A model generated the notes under the pieces. The model was not told where the DNA came from, made no database searches, and worked only from the letters and a program-made list of their open reading frames with translations. Shown piece by piece: positions 1 through 9,009 of a stretch of DNA of 64,000 nucleotides (position 1 is its first letter; each line of letters opens with the position of its first letter). A program made the position numbers and the translations under genes. Source of the stretch: Bacillota bacterium (GTDB lineage Bacteria > Bacillota > Clostridia > DSM-8532); the NCBI GenBank assembly GCA_023443745.1, contig JAEZTB010000042.1:620001-684000 (forward strand), in the 5' to 3' direction.

Positions 1-1
1 A

Positions 2-844
2 AGTCAAGTATCAAACATTATCTGTGTTCTTTTCCTTTGGATGCGCTTGGCGTTGATACAAGGCAATTTTTCTAGAATAACCATGCTTCTGAAAACCATG
101 CGCGATGAAATCACCAAGCAAAAGGAATACTTCCTGATTCATACGGTTGAAATATGCGAGGGCTATCTTCTTTCCTTACTCTGCCAAAGCGGTAAGGTCC
201 CGGAGTGGCTTTTGACGGGTGATTTCAGTAGTTACCGATTGCTGTTCCCTAATATTCCAATGGTAAACATCGTCTATGGCAGGATACTCCTGATAAAAGG
301 CGAGTATTTAAAGCTCATCGGAAGCGCGAGAGCCTTTCTCATTATGGCCTCCGTTTTTCCGAATCTCTTGGGGTCAATCTATACCGCTATCTATCTCGCA
401 GCAGCCAATGATCGGATATTCAGGCAAAAAGACGCTTTGGATGCATTGAAACAGGCTCTGAATATGGCTATCCCGGACAAGATATACATGCCGTTTGTTG
501 AAAACGGCGATTTTTTAAAGCCTCTGCTGGAGGAATTATACCGCCAAGGCTGCCTGTGCGAAGAAATAGCTCGAATACTTCAATTGTATGCGCCATATCA
601 AAAAGCTCTCACCCAAATAAAAAAGGAAGAGTTTTCAGAAAAAAAACCGGACTTGTCTGCCAGAGAGATGGAAATCGCCCAACTTGCCGCAGAGGGATTT
701 TCTAACCGGGAAATAGGAGAAAGACTCTACATTTCTGAAAATACAGTGAAAACACAAATGAAAAGCGTTTTTGAGAAGCTTGGTATAAATTCAAGGGTTC
801 TTATAAAGCAGTTTTTTCTGGAAAAGACTGCCCCTATGAAGTAA
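2..844 (+). CDS. MalT-like (LAL) LuxR-family transcriptional regulator, C-terminal part (5' truncated)
   Basis: The reading frame is open from the first bases of the window, so the real start lies upstream and only the C-terminal ~280 residues are visible. The last ~60 residues form a LuxR/GerE helix-turn-helix (LSAREMEIAQLAAEGFSNRE, then the NTVK recognition helix), which binds DNA. The rest looks like the TPR-like helical arm of large ATP-dependent LuxR (MalT) regulators. It aligns by eye along its whole visible length with the C-terminal third of the regulator at 50692-53163: VPEWLLTGDFS matches IPAWLQTGDMS, and NIVYGRILL matches NYIVYGKAVLL. The ATPase domain should lie off the left edge. 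The next gene is a DUF2442 protein, the same pairing as at 53.3 kb. The target genes are unknown; the paralogue's neighbourhood suggests surface-protein genes. Confidence 0.85.
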   Translation, partial: SQVSNIICVLFLWMRLALIQGNFSRITMLLKTMRDEITKQKEYFLIHTVEICEGYLLSLLCQSGKVPEWLLTGDFSSYRLLFPNIPMVNIVYGRILLIKGEYLKLIGSARAFLIMASVFPNLLGSIYTAIYLAAANDRIFRQKDALDALKQALNMAIPDKIYMPFVENGDFLKPLLEELYRQGCLCEEIARILQLYAPYQKALTQIKKEEFSEKKPDLSAREMEIAQLAAEGFSNREIGERLYISENTVKTQMKSVFEKLGINSRVLIKQFFLEKTAPMK

Positions 845-858
845 GGCCCTCCCATCAA

Positions 859-877
859 AATCACCCATCGGGTGATT
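859..877. repeat. Palindrome AATCACCC-ATC-GGGTGATT
   Basis: This is a perfect inverted repeat with 8-bp arms and a 3-nt loop, 14 nt after the LuxR stop and before the DUF2442 start. No run of T follows on the plus strand, so it is a weak terminator at best and may act as an attenuator or RNA-stabilising hairpin. The same stem with a related loop recurs at 2278-2304. Confidence 0.6.
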
Positions 878-940
878 GGAAGCAAAAAGCATCTGCCATA
901 CAATTTAAGCATGGAAGATTCTTTGCGCCGGAGGTGGAGA

Positions 941-1171
941 ATGAGCCGAATAGAAGCTGTCATACCTCTTGAAAATTACCGTTTAAATGTTTTATTTGAA
1001 AATGGGTGCAGTATGATACTGAATCTCAAGCCCCGGCTTCATACCATCAGGTTCAACATACTCTCGGATGAGGACTTCTTCAGAAGGGCAGCCACAGACG
1101 GTATACGCATTTTTTGGGAAAACAAACTGGAAATCTCAATAAATGAGGTTTTCCAACTGGCTCAGAAATAG
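941..1171 (+). CDS. DUF2442 family small protein
   Basis: This 76-residue protein matches the DUF2442 pattern: a short beta-rich fold with a 'Y.L.V.FENG' strand, an 'ILNLKP' stretch and a 'F..A' helix, ending 'GIRIFWENKLEISINEV'. The start at 941 is chosen because a GGAGGTGG ribosome site lies just upstream; an in-frame ATG further upstream (872) falls inside the preceding palindrome. DUF2442 proteins are small, functionally unassigned proteins often found in toxin-antitoxin-like or regulatory settings. Here the partner is the upstream LAL regulator, and a second regulator/DUF2442 pair lies at 50692-53611, so a role linked to that regulator is inferred. The gene ends 17 nt from the convergent lipoprotein gene. 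Confidence 0.75.
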   Translation: MSRIEAVIPLENYRLNVLFENGCSMILNLKPRLHTIRFNILSDEDFFRRAATDGIRIFWENKLEISINEVFQLAQK

Positions 1172-1188
1172 TTCCTACTATTCACCAC

Positions 1189-2202
1189 TCACTTACCTGG
1201 CATTTCACCGATTTTCTCGTAATCTCCCGAAACTCCATCCAAAAAATAGATATTGGTACCATTGGCACTCACCGCATAATAGCCAATGGTCAAAGACTTT
1301 TCTGCTGTTTCTTCAGAAAACCGGACGAGATAGCATACATCATTGTCGAAGGCTTCAAGAGAAACCATACCCTCAACACTTGTTGCAAATTCTCTGCCGC
1401 CTGCATCATTAATATCCTTCATAGCGATAAAGTACACAACCGCCTGCACCTCATCAGCCGTATAATAGTATTCGGTCCCTATTTCCATACCAGGCAGTTC
1501 TGACCGGGGATCGGCATCGCCTTCATTCACTGAGGGCAATGCAAAAAGCCCATCATCCACAAAATCAAGTTCTTCAAAGCTTACCAATGCGGTGGTTGTC
1601 CGCATATTAACATCATATTCGCTCTGGAGTTCTACAAAATAATCGGGAGAATACCACAGGGTAACAGTACCATCTTCACCACATTTCTTGCTGACACAAA
1701 TAACCGTTATACCATAGAGCTCCTCATATTGCGCAGAGATCAGCTCCTCACCGCTTAAGACAAGCATGTCATACAAAGTCCCCTCATCCATATACAAGGA
1801 AGGATCAAAAGGCCTCATGCCCACCACTTCACCTGACGCATCAATGTCATAGCAAGTACCGTCATCAGGCAGGATGATGGTGACTTCCGTAGCCTCCATC
1901 ATCGTGGTTTCAGTTCGCATACGACCATCCCTGGCAAGAGTTGTAACAACCTCAACAGGCACCTCTAAATCTGACATTTCGCTGGTAATAGAGGTTGTAA
2001 ACCTTAAATCACCCTTTCGGCCGGAGGGCTTATAAGCAATGCTCCTTAAAAGCTCCGCATCTTTTAAAAGCGTCTCTTCTGCTGCTTCCTCCTTGCGAGT
2101 CTCCTTTTCTTTGTTTGAATCGTTTTGTTCATCGCACCCAAAAAAAAGTAATGAAAGGGCACAAAGTGAAAGTAATAATGCCAAAAGTCTTATATATTTC
2201 AT
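1189..2202 (-). CDS. Putative lipoprotein of unknown function
   Basis: The protein has 337 residues with a clear lipoprotein signal peptide (residues 1-22, hydrophobic, lipobox LFFGC with Cys at 23). A charged linker rich in Lys and Glu follows, typical of proteins tethered to the outer face of the membrane. The mature part alternates beta-strand-like segments (RFTTSITSEM, RTETTMMEATEVTI, TVTLWYSPDYFVE) in a way that resembles LolA/LppX-like lipid- or ligand-binding half-barrels, but I cannot assign a family. It stands alone between a terminator (2278-2304) and the convergent DUF2442 gene. The start has a GAGAGG ribosome site about 12 nt upstream. Confidence 0.7.
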   Translation of the reverse strand: MKYIRLLALLLSLCALSLLFFGCDEQNDSNKEKETRKEEAAEETLLKDAELLRSIAYKPSGRKGDLRFTTSITSEMSDLEVPVEVVTTLARDGRMRTETTMMEATEVTIILPDDGTCYDIDASGEVVGMRPFDPSLYMDEGTLYDMLVLSGEELISAQYEELYGITVICVSKKCGEDGTVTLWYSPDYFVELQSEYDVNMRTTTALVSFEELDFVDDGLFALPSVNEGDADPRSELPGMEIGTEYYYTADEVQAVVYFIAMKDINDAGGREFATSVEGMVSLEAFDNDVCYLVRFSEETAEKSLTIGYYAVSANGTNIYFLDGVSGDYEKIGEMPGK

Positions 2203-2277
2203 GAAAACAACAGTCCTCTCTTATAACAGATTTCAGCCGGTTCTGCCGCTTTATTATCATATCGAACCAGCAGCAAC

Positions 2278-2304
2278 AAAAAAATCACCCGATGGGTGAT
2301 TTTT
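2278..2304 (-). terminator. Rho-independent terminator
   Basis: A perfect hairpin with 12-bp arms (six A/T pairs, then TCACCC/GGGTGA) and a 3-nt loop is flanked by A and T runs on both sides, so it can stop transcription in either direction. It directly follows the acyltransferase-like gene on the minus strand. The core stem is the same as the palindrome at 859-877. Confidence 0.8.
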
Positions 2305-2329
2305 TAAGGCGTTCTCTGGGTGAGGGTTT

Positions 2330-3133
2330 TCATTTGTACCGGAGCACACCCCAGCCTGCGGGGATTTTCTTGCCCGATATAAGCCAGGCTTTTGCACTTT
2401 TCTGCAAACCGGTATTCTCAGGATATGAATCTATATCATCGGAAATATAACCAAAAATTCGTTCCTCTGCCTGTCTGCATTCCCAATCTATCATGGCAAG
2501 CTCATAATCCTTTTGGAAGGTAAGAATATTTGAGGTGGGAGGCAACAGTTCCTTCAGCATTGGACTTATGAGCCATGAATGGCACACAAATACCGCCTGC
2601 TTAAGCCCCCAGAACTCAACAGCTTGCCCGTATGAGTCTGCAATCACTTGCTCTTTGAGAGGTGCTCCCTTTGGAATATGTACATTCAAAACCTTTTCTT
2701 CTGGCGGATCAATGGCTTGTGCAAGCTCCACCGGAAATGAAATGGGTTCAAACTGCAGCCTCCCCAGGCGAAATACCTCAAGCTTCAAATGCTTTGAAAG
2801 CCATTGGATTTCAAGCAAGCCATGTGTCCCAGTCTGCTCATAGCATTCCTTCTCCCATATTGTAATATCGGAAAAGGTATCAGTATAGATGGCTTCAGGA
2901 ATATGCTTTATGGCATATTCCTCCTCTAAAAAGACGGCAAAGCGCACATACAGCACCAAATACCACTGGGCTGACTGCGGTTTTGCGTTTATGCAGTCAT
3001 AAAAGGCTTCCGTATCCCGGTAAAAGAGTTCTCTCAGCTCAGCCACTTCATTATCCGAAACTGTAAAGCTGCATACAATGTTTGTTGCAACATCATCCAA
3101 CTGTATTTTGCGACAAAACTCCAGTAGTGTCAT
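2330..3133 (-). CDS. Acyltransferase-domain protein (GNAT-like N- and C-domain family)
   Basis: The protein has 267 residues, no signal peptide and no membrane segment. The layout fits the two-domain GNAT-like family found beside carbohydrate genes in Clostridia: an N-terminal helical acyltransferase-associated half (to about residue 130) and a C-terminal GNAT-like half. Visible hallmarks are 'LEIQWLSKHLKLEVFRLGRLQFEP', 'VLNVHIPKGAPL', and 'VCHSWLISPML..LLPPTSNILTFQ' (each quoted in short pieces of a longer conserved block). The acyl acceptor is unknown; a sugar or deglycosylation product is plausible given the GH127 gene 35 nt upstream in the same operon. The start at 3133 follows a GGGG ribosome site. 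The family call rests on remembered motifs and is moderate. Confidence 0.55.
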   Translation of the reverse strand: MTLLEFCRKIQLDDVATNIVCSFTVSDNEVAELRELFYRDTEAFYDCINAKPQSAQWYLVLYVRFAVFLEEEYAIKHIPEAIYTDTFSDITIWEKECYEQTGTHGLLEIQWLSKHLKLEVFRLGRLQFEPISFPVELAQAIDPPEEKVLNVHIPKGAPLKEQVIADSYGQAVEFWGLKQAVFVCHSWLISPMLKELLPPTSNILTFQKDYELAMIDWECRQAEERIFGYISDDIDSYPENTGLQKSAKAWLISGKKIPAGWGVLRYK

Positions 3134-3168
3134 CTGTTTTACCCCGCCGGCTCTGGCAAGTTAGAATC

Positions 3169-5103
3169 CTAAATCTGCTTTTTTATCCAGACAGTCATGT
3201 CGTTTTCACCACGGTTAGCCCAGGCAAAATACGGGATAGCCGTGAAATCCGCTGTGTCGTACTCTGGGATAAAAGGCTTATACAAGGTATTTTCCCACAT
3301 CTCTGCTTTACGCGCAATACCCTTGCCTTTTATGGCGACCACCGGCAGGCCGGCGATATCCAGAGGAATTACAGTAAAGACATTGTTCTCTCGCGGCAGC
3401 GCCAGATCAAAGATATTGCAGGTATTGTCGATACTTTCAAGGCAGTATACCACGGGACCACGCATTAACGCTACTTTTCCGGCGGCATTGACCATGTTGG
3501 GGTGACTCTCCATCTGTACAATTTCCATGGGGAAGTCCATCGTGATCCGATCACCATTCTGCCACGGACCGTCCATATACAGATAGCCGTTTTTGACCTG
3601 AACAGCCACTTCGGAGCTGTTGCGCCGCACTTTAGCCCCATGGCACCAGCCAGGAATACGAAAAGCCACAGTCATGTCAAAAGTCGTGTCCAAAGACAGT
3701 TTGATGGCCACCTGGCCCTGCCAGGGGTAATTTGTCTCCTGCTCTATTTTAACTCTATTGCCGTTGACATTAACTTCACCGGTATTCTGTGTGTACTGGT
3801 GAATAAAAAGTACATCGTCCTGTACCGAATAAAAGTACTGGCTCATCGCTGCAATAAAACGGTATACATTGGGGGGGCAACAGGAGCATTCGAAGACCTT
3901 CAGCCGCTGGTTCGCCGGCAGCAGCGGCGTTGCGTGGATACCGGCAAAAAAGCTGTTCATGGCCGGCCGGCTTCGCATGGCGTTGTCGTAGTAAAAGGCT
4001 TGGCCGTCGATGGACAGACCCACAAGTGCGCCATTATACATCTGTCGCTCAATCATGTCGGCGTATTTACCGTCCTGCTCAAGCTTGAACATTCTCTGTG
4101 AAAAATTTGACATGGCCACCGAGGCACAGGTTTCGGCATAGGAATAGTCATTTGGCAGGACATAATCTGTACCGATGGCCTCACCAAAGCGTTCTGCACT
4201 GATTCCACCCGTGATGTACATCTTTTTTTGCACGCTGTCGTTCCAAAGGCGCTTGCAGGCAGTAAACAAATCCTCGTCATGATATTCTTTTGCCAGATCC
4301 GCCATGGCAGAGTAAAAATACATGGCACGCACAGCATGGCCGGCTGCGCGGGGCAGCTCGCGAGCAGGCGCATCGTCCTGGGCATAGGTATCGTTATACA
4401 GCAGTTGGTTGTCCATGGGTGGGTCGGCGGGGTAGGTACCATTCGGTACAGAAAACACCTTGTCGCCGGGCACGGTACCACGAGTATCTACAAAATGCTT
4501 TGACAATTCCAAATAACGTTTTTCACCGGTAGCCTGATACAAACGTACCAGCGCCAACTCTATCTCCTGATGACCGGGCGTTTTGAACGTGGTCGTTTGT
4601 TCTGTTACAAAAGACCGCTCAATAAAATCCGCAAACCGGCACATCATTTTCAGGAATCGGTCGCTGCCGGTTGAATAAAAGTGCGCTACAGCGGCCTCAA
4701 TCAAATGTCCTGCAGTATAAAGCTCATGGGCGGTGCGGTCGGTAAAGCGCTTATCAGGCTTGCAAGTGAGAAAAGCAGAGTTAAAATAACCATCTGCATC
4801 CTGGCCCTTTTCGATATAGCCGATAATCTCATCCAGCTTATCCTGCAGCTCTTTATCCTTATGAAAATATAGAATATAAGCAGTGCCTTCCATCCATTTG
4901 GCAATATCGGAGTCCCAAAACTCATGAGGCTTATTGGGCATCCCCTCTTTCCATTCCAACTTCATGGCCTCGATGCGGCCCGTCTCCTTGAAACGGTCAT
5001 ATATAGCCCTTGAGGTGTTTTTGGCAACGGTATTCTGCCATTGCTTCCAAAATCCTCCATCAATCCTCACATCGGTCCATTGTGCAAATTTCATTTCTCC
5101 CAT
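3169..5103 (-). CDS. GH127 family beta-L-arabinofuranosidase
   Basis: This cytosolic glycoside hydrolase of about 644 residues lacks a signal peptide. The GH127 (formerly DUF1680) active site is intact: a likely acid/base Glu308 in GEAIGTDY, then YAETCASVAM (zinc ligands Glu324 and Cys326), then FECSCCPPN (Cys408 nucleophile/zinc ligand and Cys409). The 16-residue spacing between the two Glu residues is that of Bifidobacterium HypBA1. The expected reaction is release of beta-linked L-arabinofuranose from short arabino-oligosaccharides; other GH127 members act on different sugars, so the substrate is inferred. I prefer the ATG at 5103 because GAGGA lies 6 nt before it; the ATG at 5109 abuts that site. 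The gene lies 20 nt after a terminator, so its expression may be set by readthrough from the ABC operon. Confidence 0.88.
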   Translation of the reverse strand: MGEMKFAQWTDVRIDGGFWKQWQNTVAKNTSRAIYDRFKETGRIEAMKLEWKEGMPNKPHEFWDSDIAKWMEGTAYILYFHKDKELQDKLDEIIGYIEKGQDADGYFNSAFLTCKPDKRFTDRTAHELYTAGHLIEAAVAHFYSTGSDRFLKMMCRFADFIERSFVTEQTTTFKTPGHQEIELALVRLYQATGEKRYLELSKHFVDTRGTVPGDKVFSVPNGTYPADPPMDNQLLYNDTYAQDDAPARELPRAAGHAVRAMYFYSAMADLAKEYHDEDLFTACKRLWNDSVQKKMYITGGISAERFGEAIGTDYVLPNDYSYAETCASVAMSNFSQRMFKLEQDGKYADMIERQMYNGALVGLSIDGQAFYYDNAMRSRPAMNSFFAGIHATPLLPANQRLKVFECSCCPPNVYRFIAAMSQYFYSVQDDVLFIHQYTQNTGEVNVNGNRVKIEQETNYPWQGQVAIKLSLDTTFDMTVAFRIPGWCHGAKVRRNSSEVAVQVKNGYLYMDGPWQNGDRITMDFPMEIVQMESHPNMVNAAGKVALMRGPVVYCLESIDNTCNIFDLALPRENNVFTVIPLDIAGLPVVAIKGKGIARKAEMWENTLYKPFIPEYDTADFTAIPYFAWANRGENDMTVWIKKQI

Positions 5104-5129
5104 CGTCATTCCTCACTTGTTCTTTTAAG

Positions 5130-5172
5130 AAAACAGCCACACAGGGTGTAACCCTTTTTGTGCGGCTGTTTT
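5130..5172 (-). terminator. Rho-independent terminator after the binding-protein gene
   Basis: AAAACAGCC pairs with GGCTGTTTT around a loop that contains a second small hairpin (GGGT/ACCC). On the minus strand the stem is followed by TTTTCTT. It separates the binding-protein gene (5254-6864) from GH127 and probably lets only part of the transcription through. Confidence 0.75.
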
Positions 5173-5253
5173 ACTTATATTTCACGGGTTGTGCATTCCT
5201 AGTGGAACGTACTCTATTCACGGGTCGAGGCTTGTTGTGCGCTACCACGCACT

Positions 5254-6864
5254 CTATTTCATTGCATTGAGCTGATCCAGATACGGCTGGATGAGGACCA
5301 TTTTCTCTTGAACCCATTTCTTCCAGTTCGTTTCAAGATCACCTTTCTGTAAAATCAGATTAGCATATTCGGTCGCATATTCAAGCTGTGCCTGATCTTT
5401 TTCTTTAGAAGTATGAAGCTCTTTGTCCCAGTCGATTTCGGAGTATTCGTCCTTGCCGTACTGCAGCTTCAGCTGTGCCATCTCAGTCATTCGATCGCGA
5501 TATTCTTTCTTGATGGCCGGATTGATAACCGCAAAATCATCTTCCAGAATGTAGAGGCTTTCAATACGGGCACCATATTTTTCTTTTATACTTGTATTTT
5601 CACCCAGAATACTCACAGGATTACCGCTCTCATCGTATTTCCAGTCTACACCTTCAAAGCCCATGTTGGATACAATTTGACCTTCTTTCGTACAGGTGTA
5701 ATCCAGGAAATCCATGATGCGCTCAAAATTCTCGTCACTGATGTCCGGAGAGAAGATCAGGCTGCTCCAGAAGTTGGAGCCAAGAATGATGTTGTGATAT
5801 TTATTATCATTACCCACTACAATGGCTTCATGCACAACGTCGTTACTGTTGAGTTTAAGATTGGTGCGCATTTCTGTATCTGCTGTCTGACGGAAATCAG
5901 CCACACCGCCCATATGATAGAGCGCTGCAGAACCGTTGATGTAAAACTTGTCTTTGTCGTTGTCGTTCATCAAATAGAACTCGGGATCCAGAAGACCTTC
6001 CTTATAGGCCTGCTGATACTTCTTCAGCGCTTCCAGTGTTTCCTGTTCTGCGGGGCCCCATTTGTACACGCCGTTTTCATCTTTGTAGAAAGCGGTTTCG
6101 CTTCTGGAATGGTTGCTGTTTGCGCTTACAAAGCAGGTGAGTGCGTTAGCGGGGTCATAGCTCATGGGTATCAGACTGTCGCCCAGCTTACCGGGATCCT
6201 TCTCCTTAATCAGACGTGCATATTCCATCGTTTCGTCCACGGTGTAGGCATCCTTCAGCTCAAAGCCGACGGCCTCCGCCCAATCCTTTCGAATACCGAT
6301 AACGCCTATCTGGTTGATGATCGGATCGGACTGAGAATTGTAGACAAAGATGGGTCGCAGCATGGCATAGGTTCCGCCAAATTGCTCCTCCAGCTCCAGA
6401 TTCAGAGGGCTGGCTTCGTAGGCCTTCGCAACATTGGGCCATCTCTGCTTCCAGTCGCCTGGGAATTTATAAAGTAGCTCCTGATCAACATAGCTGCGCA
6501 TGTCGGAATAGTTGTAGTTCCATATAGACACATCTGGCAGGTCTCCGGAATTAATCCAAACGCGCAGCTTCTCAGCCCAGGAACCCCATTCAACATAGTT
6601 GTAATCCCACTCGATGTTGAACTTTTTCATAAAATATTGATGGAATTCGTTACTCCACTCCTCATCCGTGACATTATCCAGTACGGCTAAAGAGATGTTA
6701 AGCTTATCAGCATACTTTTCTTCACCCCCGGCACTCGCAGAAGGGGTTGCTGTAGGTGTAGGTGTGGGCGAATTGTTTCCGCTGCATGCTGTAATGGACA
6801 ATACCATCACCATGACCAGCAGCATTGCCAGCATTCTTTCCAAACGGGGTTTACTGTTTTTCAT
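5254..6864 (-). CDS. Extracellular oligosaccharide-binding lipoprotein of an ABC importer
   Basis: The lipoprotein signal peptide runs to the lipobox SITAC, and a Thr/Pro-rich linker (TPTPTATPSAS) leads into a bacterial family-1 solute-binding fold of about 500 residues, similar in size and sequence style to LplA-type binding proteins. It would capture an oligosaccharide outside the membrane and hand it to the two permeases encoded just upstream. The start at 6864 is chosen over 6909 because GGAGG lies 7 nt upstream of it and the signal peptide then begins MKNSKPR. No ATPase gene is present, as is usual for this transporter class, which shares an MsmX-like ATPase encoded elsewhere. The neighbouring GH3 and GH94 genes suggest a beta-glucan oligosaccharide as ligand. 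Confidence 0.88.
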   Translation of the reverse strand: MKNSKPRLERMLAMLLVMVMVLSITACSGNNSPTPTPTATPSASAGGEEKYADKLNISLAVLDNVTDEEWSNEFHQYFMKKFNIEWDYNYVEWGSWAEKLRVWINSGDLPDVSIWNYNYSDMRSYVDQELLYKFPGDWKQRWPNVAKAYEASPLNLELEEQFGGTYAMLRPIFVYNSQSDPIINQIGVIGIRKDWAEAVGFELKDAYTVDETMEYARLIKEKDPGKLGDSLIPMSYDPANALTCFVSANSNHSRSETAFYKDENGVYKWGPAEQETLEALKKYQQAYKEGLLDPEFYLMNDNDKDKFYINGSAALYHMGGVADFRQTADTEMRTNLKLNSNDVVHEAIVVGNDNKYHNIILGSNFWSSLIFSPDISDENFERIMDFLDYTCTKEGQIVSNMGFEGVDWKYDESGNPVSILGENTSIKEKYGARIESLYILEDDFAVINPAIKKEYRDRMTEMAQLKLQYGKDEYSEIDWDKELHTSKEKDQAQLEYATEYANLILQKGDLETNWKKWVQEKMVLIQPYLDQLNAMK

Positions 6865-6918
6865 TTTATTTCCTCCTTGTATTATGTTTAGCCGCTTGCG
6901 AAGCGGCAAAACGCTCTA

Positions 6919-7824
6919 TCAGGCTTTGATGGCCCCAACCATGACCCCTTTTGCAAAATGCTTTTGCAGTAGCGGGAAGAAGCACATGATGGGCACCATG
7001 GTGAGAAAAACCGCTGCCATTTTAATACCGTCAGTAAACTGGGGTGAGCCCATTGAGGCGATACTGCCGGTGGCTGAAGTGCTTATCTGCGTTTCCTGTA
7101 TGATGCTGCGCAGTACATTCTGTAACGGCATCATATTGGCCTTTCGCAGGAAAATCATGGCATCATACCACTCGTTCCAGATGGACACTCCGTAGAATAA
7201 AGTAATGGTGGCGATAATGGGCTTTGATAACGGCAATATGATGCTGAATAAAATTCTCCATTCTCCGGCACCGTCAATACGTGCTGACTCCATCAGAGAT
7301 TCAGGAAGGGACTGGAAGAAGTTCATCATCAATATCATATTGAATACACTGAAACAGGTGGAGAAGGTAACCGCCCACAGGCTGCCGGTAAGGCCCAACT
7401 GCTTCATGACCAGGTACATGGGTACAATGCCGCCGCTGAAAATCATGGTGAACAGAACCAAAAACAGAAATACCTTTTTCCCTGGAAAGCTTTTGCGGCT
7501 GAAGCCATAGGCCATGCTGGTGGTAAGAAATACGCTGAGAGGTAGTCCCATCATCAAGAGCTTGCCCGTATTGATGTATCCCTGCTTAATCTTGCCGTCA
7601 CGGAAAAGATACTTATAGGATTCCAATGTGGGATTTTTAGGGAAAAGCATCAGCGGGTTGTCCGCATACTCCTTCTGGGTGGAAAAAGATACAACCAACA
7701 CATTCCAAAACGGAACGATTATAGCCAGCGCCCCAATGGTAAGAAAAATGATGAAAAAAACGTCTAGAGCTGTAATACTGCCTCGTTTTATTTTTTTGCC
7801 CTTCACTTTATTGTTTTTTTGCAT
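6919..7824 (-). CDS. ABC transporter permease, LplC/MalG type
   Basis: About 301 residues with six predicted membrane segments; it is the second inner-membrane subunit of the sugar importer. The cytoplasmic EAA loop, which contacts the ATPase, is visible as ESARIDGAGEWRILFSIILP, and the C-terminus HFAKGVMVGAIKA is typical of this family. I choose the start at 7824 (AAGGAG upstream), which overlaps the end of the first permease gene by 17 nt and indicates translational coupling. The binding-protein gene follows 54 nt downstream. Confidence 0.9.
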   Translation of the reverse strand: MQKNNKVKGKKIKRGSITALDVFFIIFLTIGALAIIVPFWNVLVVSFSTQKEYADNPLMLFPKNPTLESYKYLFRDGKIKQGYINTGKLLMMGLPLSVFLTTSMAYGFSRKSFPGKKVFLFLVLFTMIFSGGIVPMYLVMKQLGLTGSLWAVTFSTCFSVFNMILMMNFFQSLPESLMESARIDGAGEWRILFSIILPLSKPIIATITLFYGVSIWNEWYDAMIFLRKANMMPLQNVLRSIIQETQISTSATGSIASMGSPQFTDGIKMAAVFLTMVPIMCFFPLLQKHFAKGVMVGAIKA

Positions 7825-8809
7825 TTTTCTTAACTCCTTCCCCAAACAGGCCTGTGCCGCCAAACAGCTTTGCACCACGGTCTGCCAACAGCAGGAACAT
7901 CATATTGACGACGGAGCGGAACAAGCTGACGGCTGTTGAGAATGAAAAGTCGGTAGAACTCTGGAACGTGATGCGATAAATGTAAACATCCAAAACTTCG
8001 GACACCTCTTTGGTAGCAGCGTTTGCCAGATTGAATATCTGGTCGAAGCTTGAGGATATGAGGTTTCCGGCTGCCAGAACAAACATGACCACAATAGTCG
8101 GCATGATACTTGGCAGTGTGATGCGGAACATGGTCTGCAATCTGTTTGATCCGTCTATTTCTGCGGCTTCGTACTGCTCCTGGTCAATACCGGAGATTGA
8201 AGCAATATAGATGATGGCGCTCCATCCTGAGGATTTCCATATTTCGCTGAGGTACAGCATGGGAACGAACAATGACTCAGACCCGAGAAAATTGACTGTT
8301 TCAAGGCCCAGAACATTTAATAGACTGTTTACCAACCCTTTGCTGGATAATACATTGATAATAATACCGGATGTGATAATCCAGGAAAGAAAGTTCGGAA
8401 AAGTGTAAGCCGTTTGGAGCACCTTACTATAGCGCCGTGTACGAATTTCGTTAAACATTAAAGCCAGCAGTATAGGCACCGGAAACGTAAAAATCAACTT
8501 TCCGATGTTAATGCCAAGTGTGCGCCACACAGATCTTAGGAAAGCCCTGTCACGGAAAAGATATTCAAAATTTTCAAAACCAACCCACGGACTGCTCCAA
8601 ATTCCCAGCTTTGCGTTAAAGTCCTTAAAGGCCAAACTCAGACCCCCCATGGGCATATATGCGAAAATAGCCATCCAAATAAGGCCCGGTAAAAGCAATG
8701 TGTAAACCATTCGGTTTTTCCAGATTTCTTTGCCAAGTTGACGTATTTCGCGTTTCAGATTTCTTTGGCTTCCCTGTACCGGAGAAACTGACTTAGCAGC
8801 TGCTTTCAT
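7808..8809 (-). CDS. ABC transporter permease, LplB/UgpA type
   Basis: About 333 residues and the first gene of the importer operon. A basic N-terminus precedes six membrane segments; the EAA loop reads EAAEIDGSNRLQTMFRITLP. It pairs with the LplC-type permease to form the channel. The start at 8809 has a GGGAG site just upstream; a longer version starting at 8851 would have to begin close to the operator and so close to the transcription start. The promoter (8884-8912) and the operator (8855-8870) both lie directly upstream. Confidence 0.9.
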   Translation of the reverse strand: MKAAAKSVSPVQGSQRNLKREIRQLGKEIWKNRMVYTLLLPGLIWMAIFAYMPMGGLSLAFKDFNAKLGIWSSPWVGFENFEYLFRDRAFLRSVWRTLGINIGKLIFTFPVPILLALMFNEIRTRRYSKVLQTAYTFPNFLSWIITSGIIINVLSSKGLVNSLLNVLGLETVNFLGSESLFVPMLYLSEIWKSSGWSAIIYIASISGIDQEQYEAAEIDGSNRLQTMFRITLPSIMPTIVVMFVLAAGNLISSSFDQIFNLANAATKEVSEVLDVYIYRITFQSSTDFSFSTAVSLFRSVVNMMFLLLADRGAKLFGGTGLFGEGVKKNAKKQ

Positions 8810-8854
8810 TTTTCTCCCTTTCCAAATCAGCGATGCATTCGCTGTGTCCACGAT

Positions 8855-8870
8855 GTGAAAACGTTTCTAC
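8855..8870. promoter_or_regulatory. LacI-type operator, left copy
   Basis: GTGAAAACGTTTCTAC has the AAACGTTT palindromic core of LacI-family operators (and cre-like sites). It begins 13 nt downstream of the minus-strand -10 box, so a bound repressor would cover the transcription start. Its reverse complement matches the right copy (9058-9073) at 14 of 16 positions. Confidence 0.75.
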
Positions 8871-8883
8871 ATTTTCTGTTTAT

Positions 8884-8912
8884 ATTTTAGCGGGCAACAG
8901 CAGGAATGTCAA
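8884..8912 (-). promoter_or_regulatory. Sigma-A promoter of the ABC importer operon
   Basis: Read on the minus strand, TTGACA (8907-8912) and TAAAAT (8884-8889) are separated by exactly 17 nt. This is a near-perfect housekeeping promoter driving the permease-permease-binding protein genes. The region 8810-9142 holds no gene, only this promoter, its divergent partner and two operators. Confidence 0.8.
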
Positions 8913-9009
8913 CAGGTAAAATATGATTTCAGGGATAACACCCAGATTTAGCATGATTATTAAACGATTTACAGGCGTTTACTGTAAAATGACACGATAA
9001 GCAAAACGA

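Noticed and set aside
5221..5231. Short motif CGGGTCGAGGC that recurs in part near 14730-14741 and 47729-47741
   Set aside because: Only about 8-11 bases agree and the surroundings are unrelated; probably chance.
5413..6477. Long open frame of 354 residues on the plus strand
   Set aside because: It lies wholly opposite the binding-protein gene, has no ribosome site, and its composition is that of a complementary-strand shadow.
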